From CAZJWR01 sp964549765 (lineage in GTDB: Bacteria; Zixibacteria; MSB-5A5; GN15; JAAZOE01), in NCBI GenBank assembly GCA_964549765.1, contig CAZJWR010000005.1, forward strand, positions 51,846 to 115,845: a stretch of DNA of 64,000 nucleotides. The letters run 5' to 3'. Position numbers and translations under genes: made by a program. The first letter of the stretch is position 1. Every line of letters starts with the position of its first letter. Under the pieces are notes generated by a model that searched no databases, was not told the origin of the DNA, and worked only from the letters and a program-made list of their open reading frames with translations. Shown piece by piece: positions 1 through 8,562 of this stretch.

Positions 1-48
1 CACCTCGGTGTCGAACGTATCGTCGGTCACATGCACAGGTTTGCTCAT
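1..48 (-). CDS. trxA: Thioredoxin, N-terminal fragment (runs off window)
   Basis: Only the first 16 codons are in the window, read leftward from the ATG at 48. They encode MSKPVHVTDDTFDTEV, which matches the usual thioredoxin opening (a V-T-D-x-x-F-x-x-E-V strand and helix before the WCGPC active site). A GGGAGG ribosome binding site lies at 55-60. Thioredoxin is a cytoplasmic disulfide reductase. The active site is outside the window, so the call rests on the N-terminal pattern alone. The gene is divergent from dtd, and the 214-base spacer between them should hold both promoters. Confidence 0.7.
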   Translation of the reverse strand, partial: MSKPVHVTDDTFDTEV

Positions 49-262
49 ATGAAACCTCCCTTAATATTCCAAATGTTCCATCTCGCCATACATCATTGAA
101 TGTAACAGCTTTCTGCAGAAACTGTTCCCGATCCGAAAGCAGCCTCTAATTAATAAACATAACGTCCGTCACGTGAGATGTAAACAAAAAACTGAGATAT
201 GCCCCCGGCGCCCATTATACCGGTTGACAGAATCGCTGAATTCCCCTACCTTCCGCCCTGTT

Positions 263-742
263 ATGCGTATCGTGTTGCAGCGCGTGAAGCGGGCGTCGGT
301 CACCGTTTATGATTCAGATGGTTCCAGACGGGTAACCGGCCGGATCGACCGGGGACTGGCGCTTTTGGTTGGGTTCCGCTCTGGCGACGGCGCGGAATCG
401 GCCGCCAAGCTGGCGAAGAAAATTCTGGAATTGCGGATTTTTGAGGACGACGCTGGCAAGATGAACCGATCGATCGCCGATATCGGCGGCGGGCTTCTGG
501 TCGTTTCGCAGTTTACCCTATACGGCGACACTCGCAAGGGTCGTCGTCCCAGCTTCACCGGGGCCATGCCGCCCGGAGAGGCGGAGGCGATGTATCGGCG
601 ATTCATCGACATGCTGGAGGGTTCGGGACTCACGGTGGCGACCGGCGTTTTCGGCGCTAAAATGGAAGTGGAAATTATCAATGACGGTCCGGTTACCTTC
701 ATTCTCGCAGATGAGCCTGCCCCATCTGCGGCGTCTGGCTGA
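263..742 (+). CDS. dtd: D-aminoacyl-tRNA deacylase
   Basis: Hydrolyses D-aminoacyl-tRNAs (and Gly-tRNA-Ala) in the cytoplasm, protecting translation from D-amino acids. The product is 159 residues, the normal DTD length. It opens with MRIVLQRVKRASVTV, carries the catalytic SQFTLYGDT block followed by KGRRPSF, and has the C-terminal NDGPVTF version of the GP cross-dimer motif. The ATG at 263 is chosen over an upstream in-frame ATG at 173 because family members begin at MR-V-Q-R; the extra 30 residues look non-native. It is the first gene of a plus-strand block, and its 3' end overlaps maf by about 30 bases, which suggests translational coupling. Confidence 0.95.
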   Translation: MRIVLQRVKRASVTVYDSDGSRRVTGRIDRGLALLVGFRSGDGAESAAKLAKKILELRIFEDDAGKMNRSIADIGGGLLVVSQFTLYGDTRKGRRPSFTGAMPPGEAEAMYRRFIDMLEGSGLTVATGVFGAKMEVEIINDGPVTFILADEPAPSAASG

Positions 743-1307
743 CGAGCCCGGTCTGGTTCTTGTCTCCGGTTCCCCCCGGCGAAAACAGATTCTTACGGAA
801 GCGGGTCTTCGGTTCGAGATTATCGTGCCATCGGTAGACGAACATATCCGACCGGAGCTTCCACCGGAAATGCTGGCCATGGATCTGGCCGGCCAGAAGG
901 TCAAATCGGTTGTACCCGATGGACATCGTGCCTATCTTGGAAGCGATACAATAGTGGTACTGAACGGCGAGATTTTGACCAAGCCGGTTGACGAGGACGA
1001 CGCCTTCCGAATCTTGAGAAAGCTGTCGGGACAGTGTCATTCGGTATTCACCGGCCTGACGCTGCTCGATGCCCGACGCGATCGCTGGCATCAGATGTAT
1101 GAAGAAAGCCGAGTGTGTTTCAATCGGCTCGACGACGAAGCCGTGCGCGCCTACATCGCCACCGGCGAACCGCTCGACAAGGCCGGGGCCTACGGGATAC
1201 AGGGCATGGGGGGATTTTTAGTTGACAGTGTCGAGGGGAACGTTGATAATGTTGTCGGTCTACCGATGGCGGCTCTGGAAAAGTTGGCGGCTCTCGTATT
1301 GGAATAG
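711..1307 (+). CDS. maf: Maf-family nucleotide pyrophosphatase
   Basis: Maf/YceF/YhdE proteins hydrolyse non-canonical or canonical nucleoside triphosphates (dTTP, UTP and modified pyrimidines) to monophosphates, and are linked to septum control. The sequence shows the phosphate-binding SGSPRRKQIL at the N terminus, SVDEH, the GSDTIV strand with its metal-binding Asp, KPVDEDDAFRIL, and the C-terminal YGIQGMGGFLVDSVEGN followed by VVGLP. The product is about 198 residues, normal for the family. The start at 711 places the SxSPRR motif near residue 20; a start at 681 is also open. The gene overlaps dtd and ends two bases before the RodZ-like gene. Confidence 0.93.
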   Translation: MSLPHLRRLADEPGLVLVSGSPRRKQILTEAGLRFEIIVPSVDEHIRPELPPEMLAMDLAGQKVKSVVPDGHRAYLGSDTIVVLNGEILTKPVDEDDAFRILRKLSGQCHSVFTGLTLLDARRDRWHQMYEESRVCFNRLDDEAVRAYIATGEPLDKAGAYGIQGMGGFLVDSVEGNVDNVVGLPMAALEKLAALVLE

Positions 1308-1309
1308 AT

Positions 1310-2305
1310 ATGGCTGACAAATTCAAAGAAATAGGCGCGATTCTGGCGGCGGCGCGACGGGAAGAACACAAGTCGCTGAAAGAGGCCGAGGAAAGCACCA
1401 AGATCATGGCCCTTTACCTTGAGGCCATCGAGGCGGGTGAAGCCGAAAAACTTCCGACCCGCGAGTACTTCATGCTGTTCGCCCGGGGATATGCACAATA
1501 CCTCGGGATCGATCCGTCGATACTCGAAGGAATCGAAGGCGCGCCGATTCCGGAAAAAGACCTTCCCGTGCCGCCCGGGAAGAAAGCGGTGGAGGAGCCG
1601 GAGCCTGAGGGCGAGGAGCCGGAAGCCCAAGCCAGAAAATTCGGAAAAACGCTTCTGTATTTAATCATCGGCATCGTCGTCGTGTTCGCCGCATTTTTCG
1701 TCTATATCCAGTGGTTCGCCGGGGTGGCGGAAAATTCCACCGAGCCCGGTCGTACCGAATCGGGCGGAACGAATACGGAATCGGGCCAAGGCCCGGCAGA
1801 AACGGCGCCGCTGATCACCATTCCCGACCAGCCCTATCAACCGCCGGGCAAACTGGATTTGCGAATGGTGGCCCGGCAGGACGTCTGGACAGTAGTGGTT
1901 CGCGACGGCGACACGGTTCTCAACCGCAGATTATTGGCCGGGCAGCAGCGCCAGTGGGACGCAGATTACCGGTTTCTCCTGACATTGGGCATCTCCAATG
2001 GAGTTGATCTGTATGTTAACGGTGATAAGCTGGCCCCGCTGACATTGCGACCGCGGACGATTTCCGGATTCGAAATCAACCAGGTTAATTACCGGCAATA
2101 CTTCTACCCGCCGACTGATACATCGGCAACCGTCGTAACTCATCCGGCGCAAATCTCGCAACCCAATACTCAGACGACGCAAGACGATAGTTGGATCGAA
2201 AGGCGTCCGGCGGCGGATACCGCCGTGCAGACTCAGCCCGCCCGGCCGAATAGTCAGACGGAACCACCCCCTGCCGTCGACACCGGAGGCGCCGATGGGA
2301 ATTAA
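1310..2305 (+). CDS. RodZ-like helix-turn-helix membrane protein
   Basis: A cytoskeletal adaptor candidate of the RodZ family. Residues 4-70 form a Xre-like helix-turn-helix with the typical EIG-I-L-AAR start and the Y-L-A-I-E-G-PTREYFMLFARGYA ending. An acidic Pro/Glu linker (80-108) follows, then one membrane span at about 114-136. A Thr/Ser/Gly-rich periplasmic linker leads to a C-terminal beta domain (about 180-265) resembling the RodZ DUF4115 region, with W-VVVRDGDTVLNR and GNGVDLYVNG-like strands. In model bacteria RodZ links MreB to the envelope; mreB is in this window at 39745-40773. The last approximately 60 residues are Gln/Thr/Pro-rich and low in complexity. The product is longer than average for the family. 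Confidence 0.8.
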   Translation: MADKFKEIGAILAAARREEHKSLKEAEESTKIMALYLEAIEAGEAEKLPTREYFMLFARGYAQYLGIDPSILEGIEGAPIPEKDLPVPPGKKAVEEPEPEGEEPEAQARKFGKTLLYLIIGIVVVFAAFFVYIQWFAGVAENSTEPGRTESGGTNTESGQGPAETAPLITIPDQPYQPPGKLDLRMVARQDVWTVVVRDGDTVLNRRLLAGQQRQWDADYRFLLTLGISNGVDLYVNGDKLAPLTLRPRTISGFEINQVNYRQYFYPPTDTSATVVTHPAQISQPNTQTTQDDSWIERRPAADTAVQTQPARPNSQTEPPPAVDTGGADGN

Positions 2306-2900
2306 GTCGGTTATGGCCAAGGCTGTCTTGGCCCGGACGGCATCGAAAACCAGATCGGCTCCCCTTTCCCTGCCGCTTGAGTTTTCGGGCAAATCGCTTC
2401 TGGTATTGCTTCCCGGAGAACAGCGGGAATTGACCGTGGTTAAGCAAATTCTGCCCGATATAACCTCCATCTTCGGCAATCAGGAGGTTTATCTGCTGTC
2501 GAGTCTTGGCGTGCAGATTGAATCGATCTTCCCGTCAAAGGGTTTCCGTTATATCTCCGCCGGGCGGTCGGCGGTCAAATGGAACGGTCTTCCCTCTCAT
2601 TCGTTTTTGGAAAAATTAAGAAAGAACAAGTTCGATTATATATTCGACACGAATCTCAGTGAAAACGTTTTCGCCGCCCGTATTCTTCTCGAGTTTCCCC
2701 AAGCGGTCAGGTTCGGCAACAGCGGTTATCTCGGTCTCCCCTATCTCAACCTGGAGATCAAGACCAAGTTTTTGAGGGATCGACGGCAGATATACCGGTC
2801 GATCCTCGATGTTGTCGCCAAACTGGCCCATAAAACCGATCACCCCGATAACGACCCGGATAACGTGTCAAGGAGCAACGGTGTACCTGAAAAAACTTGA
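2295..2900 (+). CDS. Uncharacterised protein, possible GT9-like glycosyltransferase fragment
   Basis: I do not recognise this 201-residue protein with confidence. Residues 33-60 (LLVLLPGEQRELTVVKQILPD) resemble the opening strand-helix of family 9 glycosyltransferase or heptosyltransferase folds. A later VRFGNSGYLGLPYLNL segment is similarly compatible, but the protein is too short for a full GT-B enzyme. The C terminus is polar and Asp/Asn-rich. It overlaps the RodZ-like gene by 11 bases and smc by 20 bases, so it is cotranscribed with and probably translationally coupled to both. That position suggests a cell-envelope or chromosome-related role, but this is inference. Confidence 0.6.
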   Translation: MGIKSVMAKAVLARTASKTRSAPLSLPLEFSGKSLLVLLPGEQRELTVVKQILPDITSIFGNQEVYLLSSLGVQIESIFPSKGFRYISAGRSAVKWNGLPSHSFLEKLRKNKFDYIFDTNLSENVFAARILLEFPQAVRFGNSGYLGLPYLNLEIKTKFLRDRRQIYRSILDVVAKLAHKTDHPDNDPDNVSRSNGVPEKT

Positions 2901-5900
2901 ATTGGTCGGGTTCAAATCATTCAACGAAAAAACGGAATTCCTCTTCAACCCGGGAGTAACCTGCATCGTCGGTCCCAACGGCTGCGGCAAAAGCAATCTT
3001 CTTGATGCCCTTCGCTGGGTGCTTGGCGAGCAAAAGACATCGCTTCTGCGCGGCAGCAAAATGGAAGAAGTTATCTTCGCCGGCACGCGCGCACTGAAAC
3101 CGCTGGGGATGGCCGAAGTTTCGCTTCATGTCGACAACGGCGACGGTCTGCTGCAATTGCCCTACCGCGAAATTTCGGTTACGCGCCGGTTGTTCCGATC
3201 CGGCGATTCCGAATATATCATGAACAAGCAGCCCTGCCGGCTCAAAGATATCACCGAGTTGTTTGCCGACACCGGAGTCGGAGCGCACGCCTATGCCATT
3301 ATCCAGCAGGATATGATCGACGCTATTCTGTCTGACCGCACCGACGACCGCCGATTCCTATTCGAGGAAGCGGCCGGTATTACGAAATATAAGCAGCGCA
3401 AGAAGGCCGCCGAACGGAAACTCGACGCCACCGAGCAGGACCTGATGCGCCTGAAGGATATCCTCAGCGAAGTCACCACCCGGGTGCGTTCGCTGAAGCG
3501 CCAGGTCAGGAAGGCCGAACGATACAAAAAGATTTCCGATGAAATCAAGGGATGGGACCTGTATAACGCCCGCGAGCGGTACCGCGAACTGGTCGATCGG
3601 CGCAAGGAAATCGCCCTGGGCATCAAATCGGCCGATGATCGCATCGTCGGCGTCGATTCCCAACTCGACCTGCGATTCGCCGAGATGGAAACGGTGCGGA
3701 CGTCGCTGGCCGAACTGGATAAACGCCTGTCCGACCTGTCCGGCAAGGTGTATGAGTTGTCCGAGCGCGCTCATCAATTGGAGACCGATATCTCGGTGAA
3801 TCGCGAGAAACGGGAGAACTTGACCGTCACCGCCTCGCGAAATCGAGAAGAAATCGAGGCGCTGACGAAGCGGGCCGAGATGATCCGCGAGGAAAAGACC
3901 GGGACGGAAGAAAAGACCGGCGGCATTGATGGCGATATCTCGGCGGCATCGTCCGAATTGGAACAGGCGCTGGAACAACAGAAAGCGGCCGACGGCGAGT
4001 ATATTCATTTCAAATCGATCGCCGACGAGGGAAACGCCAAGCTTGTCGAACTCGAAGGCAGACTATCCTCAGGACGGACCGATTCGGCCAACTTGGAAGA
4101 ACAGATCACCGATTTCCAGAAGGAAATCGAGCATAACGACGAACGCAATTCGGCGCTGGTCGATGAGAAAGGCCGCCGCCGCGAAGAGATAAATTCACTT
4201 CAGGGGCAGATCGAAACATCGGCAACCGAGATCACCGAACGCGAGGCAACCATCGAGCGCCAGGAGAAGGAATTATCCGACGCCCTGGCTGAAGCCGACC
4301 GGCTCCGCGATCTGCTATCCGAGACAACGTCGACGTACGAGGCGACTCTGGCGCGCAAGAACCTGCTGACTGAGATGATTGAGCAGTATGAGGGATATGG
4401 CAGCGGCGTTGTCGCCGTGTTTGATGTCGCCGACCGCTGGGTCGACATCACCGGCACCGTCGCCGATTTTATACATCCCAAACCGGAATACAAAGCCGCC
4501 ATCGAAGCGTCCCTCAGCGACAGCGCCCAATTTATCCTCAGCCGGACACAGCAATCGGCCCGCGAGGCGGTCGCATATCTGAGGGACAAAAAAGCCGGAC
4601 GCGCAACGTTTCTGATTCTGGAAAGGCTGCCCGATAAGATCTCCCGCCCTAACCTACCCGGTGTTGCGGGAATTATCGGCTGGGCCGATTCGCTGGTCGA
4701 ATGCGACGAGCGATACAGCCATGTCCCGATTTCCTTGCTGGGGCGTACCGTCGTCTGCGAAAACGATGAATCGGCGCAACAGGCGACCGCGGAGCTTCCC
4801 AGCGGCTATCGCGCGGTGACCACTGGCGGCGATATTTACACCAACGACGGCCTTGTCTCGGGCGGTGCGTCTGAAGAGATACCGCTGATCGGCCGGAAGG
4901 ACGAGGTGACCGCCCTCGAAAACAGGCTGATCGAGATCAACGAACAAATTTCCCGCACGCGCAAAAAACACGGCGAGGCAACACTCCTGATCGGCGAGCT
5001 GCGGCAATCGCTCGCGCGCGGTCGCGAACAACTCGACGATACCCGGGACCACGTCGCGGAATTGACGACCCGCATCAAGGAAGAGCAGTTCAAAATAAAC
5101 GCCGCCGATGAGGTCATCACCAGCATCGAACAGCAACTCGAAAACATCAATGCCAAGCTGGAAAAGCTCAAGCACCGCCAATACACGCTGTCGCTCGATT
5201 TCGATCATCTCGACCGCGAGAAGGCCACCGTCGCCGCCGACGCTCAGTCGAAAAAAGACCGGCTGCAGTCGTTGGAAGAGGCGGCGCATCGCGCCAGCGA
5301 CGAGGTCAATCGCATCCAGATGCTCAAGATCGAATTGGAAAGCAAACGAGCGCAACTGATATCGCAGCGCGATTATTTCGACGAGATGCTTTCCGACATC
5401 GCCACGAATACCATTCAGAAGGAACAGCAGATCAGGGATGCTGAGACGACCGCCGCCGAATTGGCGGAGAAGCTGAATGCCGATGAATCGCGACTGAAAG
5501 AATTATTCGACGCCCGGCAGGCGGAAAGCACGGCGCAGCAGGGATTGCGCAACGAGCGCGATGAACTCGGTGGCCGTGTCAACGAACTGGACGAGCAGAT
5601 CCGGCTCCTGCGGAAACAGAAGGAACAGATCAACAACGAGCGGCACCAGAGCGAAATCACTCTGACCGAGCTTTCGTCGAAGTTGGAACAGCTTGAAGAA
5701 CGCATCCAGGGCGAATATCGGATCGATATTCGCGAGTTGCAGGTCGAATGTCCCAATCCCGATCTGGGGCCGGAGGAAGCCCGCGAACGTATCCAGGCGC
5801 TCAAGGACCACAGGGAGAAGTTGGGCATCGTCAACCTGCTGGCGCTGGAGGAATGCGACCAGCAGAAGGAACGGCAGGAGTTTCTTACCAGGCAATTGGA

Positions 5901-6489
5901 TGATCTTATTTCGGCCAAGGCGACCTTGAAATCGACCATCCAAAAAATCAACCAGACAGCCAAAGCATTGTTTGTCGAGACAATGGAGAAAGCGCGCGAT
6001 AACTTCAAGAACATGTATCAGCAGTTATTCACCGGCGGCGAGGCCGACGTGTATCTGGAGGATGAATCCGATCCGCTCGAATCGCGCATCGAAATCGTTT
6101 CGCGTCCTCGCGGCAAAAAGCCGCTGACCATCGCGCAGCTGTCCGGCGGCGAACGGGCGCTGACGGCCATTTCGCTGCTGTTCGCTTTGTATATGGTCAA
6201 GCCGTCGCCGTTCTGTTTCCTGGATGAAATCGACGCGCCGCTGGATGACGTCAACGTCGGGCGATTTTTGCGGATCGTGCAAACGTTCGCGCGGCAGACG
6301 CAATTTGTCATCATTACCCACAACAAAATCACCATGGAAGCCGCCCATACCCTGTACGGCGTTACCATGGAAGAACCCGGCGTCAGCAAGGTCGTGGCCG
6401 TTCGCTTCAAGAAAGAAGGCGAGCAGGACGACGACGCCGATCTTCTCGATATGCATTACGCCCGGGACGACGCCAAACAGGCAGGCTGA
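2881..6489 (+). CDS. smc: Chromosome segregation protein SMC
   Basis: The ATPase core of bacterial condensin; it works with ScpA and ScpB, whose genes are at 45988-44103. The GTG at 2881 gives MYLKKLELVGFKSFNEKTEF, the canonical SMC start, and is preceded by AAGGAG at 2871-2876. An upstream in-frame ATG at 2809 lies inside the preceding gene and is rejected. The product is 1,202 residues. Walker A is GPNGCGKSN (31-39). Two long coiled coils flank a hinge at about 504-665. The signature LSGGERALTAISLLFAL starts near 1086, followed by Walker B FCFLDEIDAPLDD near 1110. The tail is acidic and followed by ftsY after two bases. Confidence 0.97.
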   Translation: MYLKKLELVGFKSFNEKTEFLFNPGVTCIVGPNGCGKSNLLDALRWVLGEQKTSLLRGSKMEEVIFAGTRALKPLGMAEVSLHVDNGDGLLQLPYREISVTRRLFRSGDSEYIMNKQPCRLKDITELFADTGVGAHAYAIIQQDMIDAILSDRTDDRRFLFEEAAGITKYKQRKKAAERKLDATEQDLMRLKDILSEVTTRVRSLKRQVRKAERYKKISDEIKGWDLYNARERYRELVDRRKEIALGIKSADDRIVGVDSQLDLRFAEMETVRTSLAELDKRLSDLSGKVYELSERAHQLETDISVNREKRENLTVTASRNREEIEALTKRAEMIREEKTGTEEKTGGIDGDISAASSELEQALEQQKAADGEYIHFKSIADEGNAKLVELEGRLSSGRTDSANLEEQITDFQKEIEHNDERNSALVDEKGRRREEINSLQGQIETSATEITEREATIERQEKELSDALAEADRLRDLLSETTSTYEATLARKNLLTEMIEQYEGYGSGVVAVFDVADRWVDITGTVADFIHPKPEYKAAIEASLSDSAQFILSRTQQSAREAVAYLRDKKAGRATFLILERLPDKISRPNLPGVAGIIGWADSLVECDERYSHVPISLLGRTVVCENDESAQQATAELPSGYRAVTTGGDIYTNDGLVSGGASEEIPLIGRKDEVTALENRLIEINEQISRTRKKHGEATLLIGELRQSLARGREQLDDTRDHVAELTTRIKEEQFKINAADEVITSIEQQLENINAKLEKLKHRQYTLSLDFDHLDREKATVAADAQSKKDRLQSLEEAAHRASDEVNRIQMLKIELESKRAQLISQRDYFDEMLSDIATNTIQKEQQIRDAETTAAELAEKLNADESRLKELFDARQAESTAQQGLRNERDELGGRVNELDEQIRLLRKQKEQINNERHQSEITLTELSSKLEQLEERIQGEYRIDIRELQVECPNPDLGPEEARERIQALKDHREKLGIVNLLALEECDQQKERQEFLTRQLDDLISAKATLKSTIQKINQTAKALFVETMEKARDNFKNMYQQLFTGGEADVYLEDESDPLESRIEIVSRPRGKKPLTIAQLSGGERALTAISLLFALYMVKPSPFCFLDEIDAPLDDVNVGRFLRIVQTFARQTQFVIITHNKITMEAAHTLYGVTMEEPGVSKVVAVRFKKEGEQDDDADLLDMHYARDDAKQAG

Positions 6490-6491
6490 CC

Positions 6492-7409
6492 GTGAAATTC
6501 TTCAAGAGCTTCAAAGAGGGTCTGTCCAAGACCAAGGATAATATTGTCACCAAGGTCCGCAAGGCGGTCGGCGCGGCGGCCAAAGTCGACGACGACCTGC
6601 TGGACAACATCGAGGAAATCCTGATCGAGGGCGACGTCGGTGTATCGGCGACGATGAAGATCATCGACAATCTCAAGGAACGGGTCGCCGACGAAAATAT
6701 CAAAGATCCGGCCAAAATCCTCGATGTTTTGAAAGATGAAATCGCGGGGATTGTCAAATCGGATCGCGATCCGACGGTGCTCGATCCGATGCATCATCCG
6801 GAGGTATGGCTTATCATGGGCGTCAACGGCACCGGCAAAACGACTTCGGTGGGCAAACTGGCCAAGCTGTTCGCCGATCTGGGGAAAAAGACGATGATTG
6901 CCGCCTGCGATACTTTCCGCGCCGCCGCCGTCGATCAACTCGAAGTATGGGCGCGGCGATCCGGAGTCGAGATGGTCCGCGCCAAGGAGGGATCCGATCC
7001 GGCCGCGGTAGCCTTCGACGCCGCCAGCGCCGCCAAAGCACGCGGTATGGATGTGTTACTGGTGGATACGGCGGGGCGGCTGCATACCAAGGCGCATTTG
7101 ATGGATGAGCTAAAGAAAATCAAGCGCGTGGTCGCCAAGGTTGTTCCTGAGGAATCGATCAAGGCCAAGCTGGTGCTGGACGGCACGACCGGACAGAATG
7201 CGTTGTCACAGGTCAAGATTTTCACCGATGCCGTCGGCGGTGTCGACGGTTTGGTCGTGACCAAGCTGGATGGAACGGCCAAGGGCGGCGTTGTTATCGC
7301 CATCGCCGAGGAGATGTCGGTGCCGATCGATTTTGTGGGCCTCGGCGAGCAGATCGATGATTTAAAACCCTTTGACCCCGAATCCTATGTGGAAGCGCTG
7401 TTCGAGTGA
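6492..7409 (+). CDS. ftsY: Signal recognition particle receptor FtsY
   Basis: The SRP receptor GTPase that docks ribosome-SRP complexes to the inner membrane translocon. It uses a GTG start two bases after smc. Residues 1-90 are the helical N domain with the ILIEGDVG element. The G domain shows the P-loop GVNGTGKTT (110-118), DTFRAAA (140-146), DTAGR (192-196) and TKLDGTAKGG (257-266). At 305 residues it lacks the long acidic A domain of E. coli FtsY, which is common outside gamma-proteobacteria. The smc-ftsY order is a widely conserved gene pair. Confidence 0.97.
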   Translation: MKFFKSFKEGLSKTKDNIVTKVRKAVGAAAKVDDDLLDNIEEILIEGDVGVSATMKIIDNLKERVADENIKDPAKILDVLKDEIAGIVKSDRDPTVLDPMHHPEVWLIMGVNGTGKTTSVGKLAKLFADLGKKTMIAACDTFRAAAVDQLEVWARRSGVEMVRAKEGSDPAAVAFDAASAAKARGMDVLLVDTAGRLHTKAHLMDELKKIKRVVAKVVPEESIKAKLVLDGTTGQNALSQVKIFTDAVGGVDGLVVTKLDGTAKGGVVIAIAEEMSVPIDFVGLGEQIDDLKPFDPESYVEALFE

Positions 7410-7585
7410 AGTCCTCCGAGTGAAGTCTAACCTATCAATATTCTTGTCACTCTCAGTATCCGCCGTTACATCGTATAATTATTGAATCATTGCCACACAT
7501 AGAAATGACGCCACTTTGGCCTTGAATTATACCATTGTTCTCGATATCATCATCTGAAAGAATGCCCATGGCAGGAAAGAACCAT

Positions 7586-7984
7586 ATGAGCACCGATTTT
7601 AATGTCTCTACCAAGCAGCAGGCGCATTTTGTCGAAATCACATCGCAGGTGCAAAAGGCGGTCGACGAGGCCGGGATACAAGACGGCGCGGTGATTGTCT
7701 TCGTGCCGCATACAACGGCCGGGATCACTATCAACGAAAATGCCGACCCGTCCGTGCAGCGAGATATCCTGAATCATCTGGACAAAATGGTTCCCCAGTC
7801 GGGTGATTACCGCCACAGCGAGGGCAACTCGCCCGCGCATATCAAGGCGAGCCTGATGGGATCGTCGGTGACGGTGCTGGTATCCGACGGCAGGTTGGCG
7901 CTGGGAACGTGGCAGGGTATTTATTTCTGTGAATTCGACGGCCCGCGCAATCGCCAAGTGTGGGTCAAGACGGTCGGATCATAA
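7586..7984 (+). CDS. yjbQ: YjbQ/UPF0047 family protein
   Basis: A 132-residue protein of the YjbQ (UPF0047) family; members show secondary thiamine-phosphate synthase activity, but the physiological role is unsettled. Visible family marks are the VFVPHTTAGITINENAD segment with its conserved His, the HSEGNSPAHIKASLMG block and the C-terminal LGTWQGIYFCEFDGPR. The ATG at 7586 is preferred because AGGAAAG lies about six bases upstream and the protein then begins just before the conserved strand; an upstream start at 7535 would add 17 unlikely residues. The stop codon overlaps the rlmH start as TAATG. Confidence 0.92.
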   Translation: MSTDFNVSTKQQAHFVEITSQVQKAVDEAGIQDGAVIVFVPHTTAGITINENADPSVQRDILNHLDKMVPQSGDYRHSEGNSPAHIKASLMGSSVTVLVSDGRLALGTWQGIYFCEFDGPRNRQVWVKTVGS

Positions 7985-8481
7985 TGCTGAGCATCCATAT
8001 CATCGCGGTCGGGGGCGACAAAGAACAATGGATCACCGACCAGATCGACCATTACCGCAAGCTCCTGCGCAGATATGCGAAGATCGAGTTAACAACCGTC
8101 GCCGAATCAAAATATACCAGATCCGCCAATATCGATCAGGCCCGCGCCGATGAAGCTGACGCGATTCGATCACGTCTGAAAAGCGGCTACGTGGTCGCGC
8201 TTGATGTCGGAGGCAGAATGTTCTCGACGGAGGAATTTGCGAATAAGCTCTCACGTTTGCAGGTGGACGGCCATTCGCTTATCGAATTCATCATCGGCGG
8301 CCCCTTCGGCTTGTATGAATCTTTCAAGAAGGCGACCGGCAAAGCCGGTCAGGGTTCATCGGCGGATTTGATTCTCAGCCTCTCCCCTCTCACGATGTCG
8401 CATCAGATCGTCCGGCTGGTGCTTCTGGAACAACTCTACCGGGCGCTGAACCTCAACGCCGGTGGCAGCTATCACAAATAA
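7984..8481 (+). CDS. rlmH: 23S rRNA (pseudouridine1915-N3)-methyltransferase
   Basis: SPOUT-class methyltransferase that methylates pseudouridine 1915 in helix 69 of 23S rRNA. The product is 165 residues. It shows the VALDVGGRMFSTEEFA segment, the knot glycine loop FIIGGPFG, and the C-terminal LSLSPLTMSHQIVRLVLLEQLYRA followed by a YH-K ending. It starts at the ATG sharing one base with the yjbQ stop. A strong terminator follows 24 bases after the stop, so rlmH closes the plus-strand block. Confidence 0.96.
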   Translation: MLSIHIIAVGGDKEQWITDQIDHYRKLLRRYAKIELTTVAESKYTRSANIDQARADEADAIRSRLKSGYVVALDVGGRMFSTEEFANKLSRLQVDGHSLIEFIIGGPFGLYESFKKATGKAGQGSSADLILSLSPLTMSHQIVRLVLLEQLYRALNLNAGGSYHK

Positions 8482-8505
8482 TCCGCAAACGAATACCTTC
8501 ATACA

Positions 8506-8535
8506 AAGAAAGCCCCGTAATGACGGGGCTTTCTT
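8506..8535. terminator. Bidirectional rho-independent terminator
   Basis: A 12-base-pair perfect stem (AAGAAAGCCCCG with its complement) and a six-base loop lie between the convergent rlmH and giant-protein genes. The arms end in A-rich and T-rich flanks on either side, so it can serve both directions. Confidence 0.85.
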
Positions 8536-8562
8536 CTATCAGAGAGGTGGAGATGATATTTT

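Noticed and set aside
7474..7479. Perfect TATAAT before yjbQ
   Set aside because: No acceptable -35 at 16-18 bases; not enough to call a promoter.
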